From contig CALARE010000033.1 in the NCBI GenBank assembly GCA_937888725.1, positions 1-7,031 on the forward strand: a DNA stretch of 7,031 nucleotides, written 5' to 3'. Of the stretch, positions 1 to 5,414 are shown one piece after another. The first letter of the stretch is position 1. The number at the start of each line of letters is the position of its first letter. Under the pieces are notes generated by a model. The model did not search any database and was not told the DNA's origin. It worked only from the letters and a program-made list of their open reading frames with translations. The DNA comes from an uncultured Alphaproteobacteria bacterium. Lineage in GTDB: Bacteria > Pseudomonadota > Alphaproteobacteria > CAAHEQ01 > UBA3637. A program made the position numbers and the translations under genes.

Positions 1-52
1 TTTAGGCCTGCCGCCAGCGTTCGTTCTGAGCCAGGATCAAACTCTCATATTT
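1..52 (-). rRNA. rrs: 16S ribosomal RNA, 5' end only (partial)
   Basis: Read on the minus strand, this is the conserved start of 16S rRNA. The universal 27F priming site AGAGTTTGATCCTGGCTCAG begins at 45. It is followed by AACGAACGCTGGCGGC and AGGCCTAA, the form seen in Alphaproteobacteria. Aligning the A at 45 with E. coli position 8 places the mature 5' end near 52. Only about the first 52 bases are present; the rest of the gene, and any 23S and 5S genes, lie beyond the left edge. It is transcribed in the same direction as the upstream ATP synthase genes, but from its own promoter. Confidence 0.97.
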
Positions 53-279
53 ATTACAAAAGCTGTCCTGTGCACTCATTCTCTCAAATTACTTATCTCT
101 TTGTAAGTACTATTAACAGAAACCCTACAAAAACTTACCAATATTATATATTCCTATACACTATCTCGTCTTCATAGTCATGCACTACGACGCTCGTCTA
201 GCTTTACCAGAACAACCGTCCGTGCATCTGTTCTTTCCTATTCCTAACTTGTTCAACATCTTGCTCCATCAGGAGCGTG
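53..279 (-). other. 16S rRNA precursor leader
   Basis: This is the transcribed spacer between the predicted rRNA start (about 279, roughly seven bases past the -10 box) and the mature 16S 5' end. Near its start it has a perfect 5-bp hairpin, GCTCC/GGAGC with a 4-base loop, at 263-276. A longer-range pairing, ATGCAC (180-185) with GTGCAT (222-227), can close a structured domain. Such leaders are normally trimmed by RNase III after pairing with sequence downstream of 16S; that partner is outside the window, so the processing stem cannot be checked. No convincing boxA antitermination motif was found. The extent rests on the promoter call; the structures are read directly from the sequence. Confidence 0.7.
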
Positions 280-285
280 AATGGG

Positions 286-314
286 AATATAACAGAATAA
301 AAAACAAATGTCAA
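286..314 (-). promoter_or_regulatory. Strong sigma-70-type rRNA promoter
   Basis: On the minus strand a perfect TTGACA -35 box (314-309) is followed by exactly 17 bases and then a TATATT -10 box (291-286), which matches TATAAT at five of six positions. Transcription would start near 279 and run into the 16S leader. This is the best promoter match in the window, as expected for an rRNA operon. The discriminator reads CCCATTC, not strongly G+C-rich, so stringent control cannot be inferred with confidence. Confidence 0.88.
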
Positions 315-318
315 CACC

Positions 319-355
319 TTTTTTAAACTTTTTTACTTATTTTTATGTGTTTTTT
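319..355 (-). promoter_or_regulatory. UP-element-like phased A/T tracts upstream of the rRNA promoter
   Basis: Four T-tracts on the plus strand (A-tracts on the transcribed strand) lie at 319-324, 329-334, 340-344 and 350-355. Their centres are 10 to 10.5 bases apart, close to one helical turn. They start five bases upstream of the -35 box, which is where an UP element binds the alpha-subunit C-terminal domains of RNA polymerase. In-phase A-tracts are known to bend DNA. The tracts and spacing are seen directly; the activating role is inferred. Confidence 0.6.
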
Positions 356-470
356 AAAATATATTGATTTATATATACTTTTTTATCATAATTTTACTTA
401 ATTCCATCAAAAATGATATAAAAAAGCCTTTTCTATCGTTTTTTAATCGCCATTTTCAAAAAAATATTTC
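356..470. other. AT-rich intergenic spacer, no gene seen
   Basis: This stretch lies between the terminator after atpF and the rRNA promoter element. It is almost entirely A and T, with several short runs of T and A. I see no open reading frame with a ribosome binding site, no tRNA and no strong hairpin. It could extend the curved or UP-like region upstream of the rRNA promoter, but the tract phasing breaks down here. Confidence 0.5.
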
Positions 471-472
471 AA

Positions 473-506
473 AAAAAAAGGAATCTTTTTTCAGATTCCT
501 TTTTTT
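473..506 (-). terminator. Rho-independent terminator of the F0 operon
   Basis: On the minus strand the 7-bp stem GGAATCT/AGATTCC (arms 480-486 and 493-499) closes a 6-base loop and is flanked by an A-run on one side and a long T-run on the other, which extend the pairing. It begins about 18 bases past the atpF stop codon, so it ends that transcript before the rRNA promoter. The A-run/T-run symmetry means it could work in both directions, although no converging gene is visible. Confidence 0.9.
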
Positions 507-523
507 ACGATTCGTTCAAAATC

Positions 524-1024
524 TTATCCCATAGATTTTTCAAGTTTCGATAAAACATCATCTATCGCTTTATCCATATCACTTTCTGACTGACAAATTT
601 GTTTTTTTGATAATAAATCTTTTGTCTTATTCATCACTTGCGTCATCATGACAGATGTTAAATCTTTACGCGTATTCTCATGTATTAAATTAATACGATC
701 TTGCACATCTTGTTTTTTACGCTCAATCTTTTTAGAAAGTTTTTCATCCGCATCTTTTTGTAAAGCAACAACTTCTCGTTCAGCTTCTTGCATGATAAGT
801 GCTTTTTCATTATCCAGATTTTTTGCATGTGCTTCGTAACGTTGATAAAGAGCTTCCGCCTCAACACGAAGATCATGAGCCTCTTTTAGTTCATTTTTAA
901 TTATCTCGGACTGTCCTTTTGCCCAAATACGCATTTTTTTAACAACGGGAAATGACAACCCTAAAACAACAATACAAAAGCCTACACCAACCCAAAACTC
1001 TGGATTTGACAATTCATTTATCAT
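524..1024 (-). CDS. atpF: ATP synthase F0 subunit b
   Basis: This is the b subunit of the peripheral stalk, which anchors the F1 catalytic head to subunit a in the inner membrane and resists rotor torque. The 166-residue product has one N-terminal membrane helix (about residues 9-28, starting EFWVGVGF). A long charged helix rich in Glu, Lys and Ala follows (about 30-140), as expected for the dimeric coiled-coil stalk. Length and layout fit the family. The ATG overlaps the atpF' stop by 4 bases (ATGA), and GGAGG sits 4 bases upstream, inside the end of atpF', so the two genes are probably translationally coupled. This equimolar arrangement suits a b/b' heterodimer. It is the last gene of the cluster, ahead of a terminator. 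The stop is TAA. Confidence 0.93.
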   Translation of the reverse strand: MINELSNPEFWVGVGFCIVVLGLSFPVVKKMRIWAKGQSEIIKNELKEAHDLRVEAEALYQRYEAHAKNLDNEKALIMQEAEREVVALQKDADEKLSKKIERKKQDVQDRINLIHENTRKDLTSVMMTQVMNKTKDLLSKKQICQSESDMDKAIDDVLSKLEKSMG

Positions 1025-1482
1025 TTAACCTCCGTCTTTTGAATTGTTGTATTTGCAAGCTTGATTGCCAATTTTTCAGCAATTTGAACAGCCAAATTAT
1101 CCACTTCATCCACAAAATCAGCTCGAACTTTTTGCATTTGCTTTTCTGTTTCATCGATTTGAGAACGAAAAACCTCATCATGCTCAGCATCAACATGGGC
1201 AGAAAATTTTTGAATATCTTGATATGTTTCATTAATAACTTCAGCCTTTGCCTCTTGTGCAGATAAAATATGAGCATTATAGTCTTTCATCAAAACCTCA
1301 GCTCTTTCATTTACTACAGAAGCAATGCTTAAATCATTTTCTATCAATTGTTTACGTTCAACAAAAACATCCTGTATCATTGGGAAAATAAAATACTTCA
1401 TTCCCAAAAACAAGAGCCCAAATGTCAACAAAAGCCAAAAAACTTCGCCAACATACCAAGATGTATCAAATTGTGGAACCAT
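1021..1482 (-). CDS. atpF': ATP synthase F0 subunit b' (b-prime)
   Basis: This second b-type stalk subunit pairs with AtpF in photosynthetic bacteria, many Alphaproteobacteria and chloroplasts. In other annotations it is called atpG, atpX or atpF2. The 153-residue product begins MVPQFDTSW, close to the usual b' opening MPQFD. It has one membrane helix (about 12-33), the ERK turn typical of b' (about 42-44), and a long amphipathic helix to the C-terminus. It lies 6 bases after the atpE stop and overlaps atpF by 4 bases. The bases before its ATG are A/T-rich with no Shine-Dalgarno match, so its translation probably depends on ribosomes finishing atpE. Gene order c, b', b matches other Alphaproteobacteria. 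Confidence 0.92.
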   Translation of the reverse strand: MVPQFDTSWYVGEVFWLLLTFGLLFLGMKYFIFPMIQDVFVERKQLIENDLSIASVVNERAEVLMKDYNAHILSAQEAKAEVINETYQDIQKFSAHVDAEHDEVFRSQIDETEKQMQKVRADFVDEVDNLAVQIAEKLAIKLANTTIQKTEVK

Positions 1483-1488
1483 GTTTAA

Positions 1489-1740
1489 TTAGTTTGAAAG
1501 AACCAAATAAGCTAAACCAAATGCGAAAAGGGCGATACCCTCAACAAAACCAGCACCAACCCATGCAAATAATGACACATCATTTTTAACATTTGGATTG
1601 CGACTAATGCATGAAATAATTGTTGTAAAAATTGATGCAATACCTTTTGCAGCAGCAATCATAGCAAAGCTGATTAAACCAATACCAATGTATTTCATCC
1701 CTTCAGCAATTTGTAACATTAAATTTGTATCTGTTTCCAT
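1489..1740 (-). CDS. atpE: ATP synthase F0 subunit c, with atypical helix 1
   Basis: This is the rotor-ring proteolipid, which carries protons past subunit a. The 83-residue product forms a hairpin of two membrane helices joined by the conserved polar loop Arg47-Asn48-Pro49. Glu67 lies 20 residues after the loop Arg, the same spacing as E. coli Arg41 to Asp61, so it is the proton-binding carboxylate. The residues around Glu67 (FVEGIALF) lack the Ser/Thr ligands of sodium-type rings, so proton coupling is likely. The oddity is helix 1. The usual GxGxGxG packing motif aligns without gaps to AxAxGxA (Ala29, Ala31, Gly33, Ala35), and Lys32 falls inside the helix where a hydrophobic residue is usual. 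The N-terminus is also several residues longer than typical. The identity is firm; the effect on the ring is not known. Confidence 0.94.
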   Translation of the reverse strand: METDTNLMLQIAEGMKYIGIGLISFAMIAAAKGIASIFTTIISCISRNPNVKNDVSLFAWVGAGFVEGIALFAFGLAYLVLSN

Positions 1741-1747
1741 TTTCTTT

Positions 1748-1754
1748 CTCCTTT
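1748..1754 (-). promoter_or_regulatory. Strong ribosome binding site of atpE
   Basis: On the minus strand AAAGGAG lies 7 bases before the atpE ATG, in the 17-base gap after atpB. It is one of the two best Shine-Dalgarno sites in the window, shared with lpxC, and contrasts with atpF' just downstream, which has none. This fits the need for many c subunits per complex against one b'. Confidence 0.8.
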
Positions 1755-1757
1755 AAA

Positions 1758-2480
1758 TTAATGCGAATGAATCGCTTGACCTAAATAAACACTTGTTAAA
1801 ATTGTAAAAATATACGCTTGCAAAAACGCAACAAACAATTCAAACAAAACTAAAAGACATATAACAGCCAATGGCAATGCACCAAACACACCCATTGAAT
1901 AAACATATCCAGCAGCAACCTTTAACAATACATGACCTACAAACATATTCATAACCAAACGCAATGTTAAACTAAATGGTTTTGCCAAAAAAGAAATACA
2001 TTCAACAGGAATAATAATTGGAGCTAAAACAAGTGGCACACCTTTAGGGAAGAATGTTCTGAACCAAGAAAGGCCTTGATGTTTTAATCCAACCAAAATG
2101 GATACAAACATACAAAAAAGTGCAAACCCACCAACAACTGCCAATTGACTTGTAAACGTAAAAGAGTAGGGGAACAACCCCAACAAATTACCCATTAAAA
2201 TAAAAATAAAAATACTAAAAATAAAAGGCAAATAACCTTCATAACCATGACCAATCGAATCTTGTGCTGTCTTTTTAATAAAATTAAACAACCCCTCAAC
2301 AATAGCCTGTGGTGTTTTTGGAACAACCTCTTGCTTACGAGCCAAAAACCACAACAAAGAAATACCAAAAACAAGGGCCAACACCATAAAAAGAGCTGCG
2401 TTCGTAAAGCTCACATCAAACCCCAAAAGATTTAACGGAACAAAACGCCTCACTTCAAACTGGTGCATCAAATGATTCAT
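1758..2480 (-). CDS. atpB: ATP synthase F0 subunit a
   Basis: This is the stator channel subunit that passes protons to and from the c ring in the inner membrane. The 240-residue product is strongly hydrophobic, with five or six membrane segments (about 27-46, 82-105, 112-132, 148-166 and 176-235). The essential arginine is Arg174, in KPFSLTLRLVMNMFVGH, which aligns with the E. coli Arg210 region KPVSLGLRLFGNMYAG; the conserved Asn178 is also present. Gln221 in LQAYIFTILT matches the second channel-lining motif. Met and Val replace the usual small or aromatic residues just after the arginine, a mild divergence. The first ATG is preferred because GAGGG lies 9 bases before it; Met5 has no such site. 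It starts 2 bases after atpI. Confidence 0.95.
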   Translation of the reverse strand: MNHLMHQFEVRRFVPLNLLGFDVSFTNAALFMVLALVFGISLLWFLARKQEVVPKTPQAIVEGLFNFIKKTAQDSIGHGYEGYLPFIFSIFIFILMGNLLGLFPYSFTFTSQLAVVGGFALFCMFVSILVGLKHQGLSWFRTFFPKGVPLVLAPIIIPVECISFLAKPFSLTLRLVMNMFVGHVLLKVAAGYVYSMGVFGALPLAVICLLVLFELFVAFLQAYIFTILTSVYLGQAIHSH

Positions 2481-2482
2481 GA

Positions 2483-2773
2483 TTATTTACCCTCTTTTTT
2501 TTGCAAACTAATTGCATATTTTATAACCGACCATATGCCTGCAATACCACCAAGCAAAGTAAGTGCAACTGTTAATTTTTCAGATGTACCAAATAAATTT
2601 TGAAACACAATACCTAATGAAGCCCCAATCAATACGCATCCAAATAAATCAACAACAACCTCTGTCACAATTTGATAACCAGATGGTCTTTTATCAGACA
2701 CTGACTTAGCATCAGAAGCACGTTTTTTTACAGCATTAATTTTTTTAGCTAAATTTTCAGTTTCCTTTGTCAT
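2483..2773 (-). CDS. atpI: AtpI-like F0F1 ATP synthase assembly protein
   Basis: This is a small membrane protein of the AtpI / F0F1-ATPase subunit family, usually encoded first in F0 operons and implicated in c-ring assembly and Mg2+ handling in other bacteria. The 96-residue product has a Lys-rich N-terminus (about 1-30), two Gly-rich membrane helices (about 38-58 and 66-86) around a short NLFGTSE turn, and a basic C-terminal tail (QKKEGK). Helix 1 carries the GASLGIVFQNLFGTS pattern, which resembles GGLIGWLLDRWLGTS of typical alphaproteobacterial AtpI. The ATG overlaps the upstream TGA by one base (TGATG). A GTG one codon earlier (2776) is an equally possible start, with AAGG 8 bases before it. 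It lies 2 bases before atpB. Confidence 0.85.
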   Translation of the reverse strand: MTKETENLAKKINAVKKRASDAKSVSDKRPSGYQIVTEVVVDLFGCVLIGASLGIVFQNLFGTSEKLTVALTLLGGIAGIWSVIKYAISLQKKEGK

Positions 2774-3387
2774 CACTTCATCAACCTTCCATCTAAAGCT
2801 TTAAAGATAGCATTCTTATCCGTACCTTCAACTTTCTCAGATTGAGTTCCTTTTACAACAACAACCGTAGGCATACCTGTTACACCATACAATTCTGACA
2901 GATTCGTACGTTGCTTAATAATTGTTTTTTTCAATTCTTCATTTGCCAAACATATATCTACATCATTTTTTGTCATTCCACCAAGCATTGTTGCAAAGCG
3001 TGTCATAACCTCCCGTGGTTTTTCAGCGTTTGCCCACATCATTTGATTTTCAAACATGACAGACATAAAAGCATCATACTTATCTGGCGAAATGCATCGT
3101 GATATTGTAAAACCTGTCATTGCCATTGAATCATAAGCCATATCCACATGGATTAATTTTGCCTTACCTGTATCAACATATTGAGATTTTAACTCTGGCA
3201 TAATATCGCGATGAAAAATAGAACAATGCGGGCAGGTTAGGGATGAAAATACATAAATTATTGCTGGATTTTGTTTATCTCCATAAACACGCAAATCTGT
3301 CGGTTTTAAATCAGATGGCAAAGACGCTGCCAAGACAGAAGCACTCATCAACAAAGAATAAACAAATAACAAACCCTTTTTCAGCAT
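2773..3387 (-). CDS. DsbA-like periplasmic thiol:disulfide oxidoreductase
   Basis: This is an exported thioredoxin-fold protein that probably introduces or shuffles disulfides in envelope proteins. The product has 204 residues. Residues 1-21 form a signal peptide (MLKK, a hydrophobic core, then ASVLAA), with no lipobox cysteine. The active site is Cys52-Pro53-His54-Cys55, the CPHC of DsbA, and the cis-proline loop is GMPT (171-174). Two further cysteines, Cys98 in the helical insertion and Cys146, resemble the second disulfide of alphaproteobacterial DsbA1 proteins such as the Wolbachia one. I chose ATG at 3387 over the start at 3423 because it opens directly with a signal peptide, has a G-rich stretch 10 bases upstream, and overlaps the upstream stop as TAATG. 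No DsbB is in view. A DsbC/DsbG-type isomerase role is less likely without a dimerisation domain. Confidence 0.88.
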   Translation of the reverse strand: MLKKGLLFVYSLLMSASVLAASLPSDLKPTDLRVYGDKQNPAIIYVFSSLTCPHCSIFHRDIMPELKSQYVDTGKAKLIHVDMAYDSMAMTGFTISRCISPDKYDAFMSVMFENQMMWANAEKPREVMTRFATMLGGMTKNDVDICLANEELKKTIIKQRTNLSELYGVTGMPTVVVVKGTQSEKVEGTDKNAIFKALDGRLMK

Positions 3388-4106
3388 TACTTTCTTTCCC
3401 CCATAAAATTCAACACAAACCAAAATAAATTAATAAAATCTAAATACAATGCTAAAGCACCACGAAGTGCAGAAACATCTCTTTCTTCCTCTGATGAACA
3501 CAAATAATGCATTTGTTTCAATTTTTGTGTATCATAAATAGCAAGGCCTGCAAAAATAACAACACCAATTAATCCAAGAGCCATTGTTAAAAAGCTTGAT
3601 TTCAAAAATAAATTAACCAACATAGTCAGAATCAAACCAATCAACCCCATAGATAAAAACGACCCCCAAGCCGTTAAATCTCTTTTTGTACTTCTAGCAT
3701 ATAAACTTAACCCCAAAAAAGAACCCGCAGTTACTAAAAATGCTTGAAATGCAGAGCCAGATGTATATAACAAAAAAACGTTTGATAAGGAAACACCCAT
3801 TAATGCAGAAAACACAAAAAACAACATCTTTGTTTTTGCTACATTCAATTGATTTGCTGCTGAGTGCATAAAATAGATTAAAATAAGAGGAGCAAAAATA
3901 GAAATCCAGCCCAAAACGGAGTATGTAACACCATTTGCTGTTGTTTTATAGAACAAATGAATTAATGGCTCTTTTGTTACTAAATATGCACATAAAGCTG
4001 AAACACCTAATGCATTTGCCATATACCCATATACTTTTGAAAAGTATGTTTGTAGAGAATTTTCCCCTCTTTCAACTGTTAAAACAGGTTGCGATTTAAA
4101 ATCCAT
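3387..4106 (-). CDS. Bax inhibitor-1 (BI-1/TMBIM) family inner membrane protein
   Basis: The 239-residue product has about seven membrane helices after a short polar N-terminus (1-20). It matches the bacterial YccA/YbhL/YetJ group of the Bax inhibitor-1 family. Diagnostic motifs are STKRDLTAWGSFLSMGLIGL (139-158), IYDTQ (190-194) and GALALYLDFINLF (216-228). Asp192 and Asp223 correspond to the paired aspartates described as a pH-sensitive calcium-leak switch in Bacillus YetJ. Related E. coli proteins interact with the FtsH protease, so quality control of membrane proteins is an alternative role. AAAGGA lies 6 bases before the ATG. It is the first gene after the promoter at 4139-4167, and its TAA overlaps the next ATG by one base. 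The family is certain; the physiological role is not. Confidence 0.92.
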   Translation of the reverse strand: MDFKSQPVLTVERGENSLQTYFSKVYGYMANALGVSALCAYLVTKEPLIHLFYKTTANGVTYSVLGWISIFAPLILIYFMHSAANQLNVAKTKMLFFVFSALMGVSLSNVFLLYTSGSAFQAFLVTAGSFLGLSLYARSTKRDLTAWGSFLSMGLIGLILTMLVNLFLKSSFLTMALGLIGVVIFAGLAIYDTQKLKQMHYLCSSEEERDVSALRGALALYLDFINLFWFVLNFMGERK

Positions 4107-4138
4107 TTTTTATCCTTTCATTTATACAGATGGTACAT

Positions 4139-4167
4139 CTTATACTAAACTTTAACTGAAAAAACAA
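4139..4167 (-). promoter_or_regulatory. Candidate promoter of the BI-1/dsbA-like/F0 operon
   Basis: On the minus strand TTGTTT (4167-4162) is followed by 17 bases and TATAAG (4144-4139), which matches TATAAT at five of six positions. Transcription would begin near 4132, giving a leader of about 26 bases that contains the AAAGGA site. It lies between the lpxC terminator and the first gene of the cluster, where a promoter is expected. The -35 box is weak (three of six). A second possible pair, TTGTTT at 4215-4210 with TATAAA at 4194-4189 and a 15-base spacer, lies upstream. Confidence 0.5.
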
Positions 4168-4177
4168 GCGTTTTTTC
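4158..4177. repeat. 8-bp perfect inverted repeat over the operon -35 box
   Basis: GAAAAAAC at 4158-4165 and GTTTTTTC at 4170-4177 are perfect complements separated by AAGC. The left arm covers part of the predicted -35 box. Such symmetry could be an operator for a dimeric regulator, but A/T-rich palindromes also occur by chance in this composition. The symmetry is seen; the function is speculative. Confidence 0.4.
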
Positions 4178-4217
4178 ATATTTACATATTTATAGATTAA
4201 AACGCAAAAAAACAAGC
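4159..4217. repeat. Pair of 11-base direct repeats, 48 bases apart
   Basis: AAAAAACAAGC occurs at 4159-4169 and again at 4207-4217. On the minus strand both copies provide a TTGTTT that can serve as a -35 box, each followed by a -10-like TATAAG or TATAAA. This could reflect a duplicated promoter segment or a repeated protein site; low complexity makes chance possible. Confidence 0.35.
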
Positions 4218-4220
4218 CAC

Positions 4221-4255
4221 AAAAAAATAGAGTGTCCACTTTAGAACACTCTATT
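4221..4255 (-). terminator. Rho-independent terminator of lpxC
   Basis: On the minus strand a perfect 10-bp stem, AATAGAGTGT/ACACTCTATT (arms 4246-4255 and 4226-4235), closes a 10-base loop and is followed by seven T residues. It starts about 26 bases after the lpxC stop. It separates lpxC from the leftward operon, which therefore needs its own promoter. Confidence 0.93.
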
Positions 4256-4281
4256 CAAAAAACATTTATAACCGTTATTAA

Positions 4282-5229
4282 TTATGCTGATTTACGAAAA
4301 TTTTTTAATTCTGCAGCCTCATAATCATCTAAATTCACAATTTCATAATTTGATTTATCAGCCATTAATTTTCTAAGCAACATATTTGTGTGCATATGAC
4401 CAGATTTAACACCTGAAAAATGAGCAATAATTGGCATACCAACTTGATACAAATCACCAACCGCATCCAATGTTTTATGCACAACAAACTCATTCTCGCT
4501 ACGCAAACCTTCTTTATTCATAACAGAATCACCATCAACCACAACCGCATTTTCTAAAGAGCCACCCTTCGCAAGCCCCATTGAACGGAGCATTTCAACC
4601 TCTTGTGCAAAACCAAAAGTTCTTGCATAAGCAACTGAATCCTTAAAAGAACGCTCTGACAAAACGATTGAATATTCTTGACGACCAATAACCTTTGATT
4701 TTGAAAAATCAATCATAAAGTCTATTGATAAATTTTTATCTGCGGGATACAAACAAACACTCGCACCCTTACCATCATCAAAAGAAACCTCTTTCAATAC
4801 TTTAATTGCTTTTAATGGTGCATCTTGTTTTACAACACCAGCACATTCAATCAAAGTCACGAAATCAGCAGAAGACCCATCCATAACAGGCACTTCAAAA
4901 TTATCAAGTTCAATTAAAACATTTGTGATTCCAAACCCTGAAAAAGCAGCCATCAAATGCTCAATCGTCCCAACAGTGACACCGTCTTGATTACCGACAC
5001 AAGAGCACATTCTTGTATCAACAACCGTTTCAAATGAAACAGGAATAAGATTGTCTTTATCTGTCACATCAGTCCTTTTAAAAACAATACCAAACCCAAC
5101 AGGGGCAGGGTGCATTGTCATATGTACCTTAACACCACTATGCAAACCAACTCCCACACAAGGAATAGCGTTTTGCAATGTTTTTTCACAATGCGTATAA
5201 GAACTTAATGTTTTAATCTCTGCAATCAT
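4282..5229 (-). CDS. lpxC: UDP-3-O-acyl-N-acetylglucosamine deacetylase
   Basis: LpxC is the zinc-dependent cytoplasmic enzyme that removes the N-acetyl group from UDP-3-O-acyl-GlcNAc, the committed step of lipid A synthesis. The 315-residue product has the expected two-domain layout and is slightly longer than the usual 300-305. GVGLHSG is at 26-32. The catalytic Glu90 and zinc ligand His91 are in TIEHLMAAF. MDGSS is at 116-120 and ARTFGF at 202-207. His251 and Asp255 in HKTLDAVGDL complete the zinc site, and His278 in SGHMHTN matches the catalytic His265 of E. coli. All key residues are intact. AAAGGAG lies 7 bases before the ATG. The gene stands alone between a divergent spacer and its own terminator, rather than beside ftsZ as in many Proteobacteria. 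Confidence 0.97.
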   Translation of the reverse strand: MIAEIKTLSSYTHCEKTLQNAIPCVGVGLHSGVKVHMTMHPAPVGFGIVFKRTDVTDKDNLIPVSFETVVDTRMCSCVGNQDGVTVGTIEHLMAAFSGFGITNVLIELDNFEVPVMDGSSADFVTLIECAGVVKQDAPLKAIKVLKEVSFDDGKGASVCLYPADKNLSIDFMIDFSKSKVIGRQEYSIVLSERSFKDSVAYARTFGFAQEVEMLRSMGLAKGGSLENAVVVDGDSVMNKEGLRSENEFVVHKTLDAVGDLYQVGMPIIAHFSGVKSGHMHTNMLLRKLMADKSNYEIVNLDDYEAAELKNFRKSA

Positions 5230-5414
5230 AACAAATCTCCTTTGTTTTGCTTTTATGGCTCAAGGATATCGTTTTATGCTTAATTATGCAAATCAATGAT
5301 TATTTCAAATTATTACAAAAACAAAAACAATATATAAATTATTATTTTTCAATAAGTTAGTTCATTTAAATCTTTTAACTTGACTTATATAAAAAAATAT
5401 TCCACACTGCATTT
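5230..5414. promoter_or_regulatory. Divergent promoter region between lpxC and the M23 peptidase gene
   Basis: This 185-base A/T-rich spacer must hold promoters for both directions, but neither is clear. For lpxC (minus) the best candidate is TTGCAT (5291-5286), 17 bases, TATCCT (5268-5263), which matches the consensus at three and four positions. For the M23 gene (plus) a TATATA/TATAAA box at 5386-5393 has no good -35 partner. The TTGACT at 5380-5385 has no -10 box at the right distance. No clear operator-like symmetry stands out. Confidence 0.4.

Noticed and set aside
206..217. boxA-like antitermination motif on the minus strand (TGTTCTGG followed by TAAA)
   Set aside because: It matches only about seven of twelve positions of the E. 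coli boxA, too weak to call.
204..227. Seven-codon reading frame (MHGRLFW) in the 16S leader with an AGGAAAG upstream
   Set aside because: It lies inside the predicted rRNA precursor leader, is extremely short, and nothing downstream would be controlled by it; chance is the simplest explanation.
952..1266. Plus-strand open frame of about 100 codons across atpF/atpF'
   Set aside because: It is antisense to two well-supported ATP synthase genes, has Cys/Leu/Phe-rich composition typical of a shadow frame, and has no ribosome binding site.
1489..1740. Sodium-coupled c ring
   Set aside because: The residues around Glu67 lack the Ser/Thr ligands, and the helix-1 Gln of sodium-type rings aligns to Ile34, so proton coupling is more likely.
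2247..2435. Plus-strand open frame antisense to atpB
   Set aside because: It is a shadow of a conserved membrane protein gene with no recognisable domain or start signal.
3388..3423. Upstream start for the DsbA-like gene, adding 12 residues
   Set aside because: The extension would put polar and charged residues ahead of a clear signal peptide and overlap BI-1 by 37 bases; the ATG at 3387 fits better.
5380..5385. TTGACT as a -35 box for the M23 gene
   Set aside because: At 16-18 bases downstream there is only CACACT-like sequence, with no -10 match.
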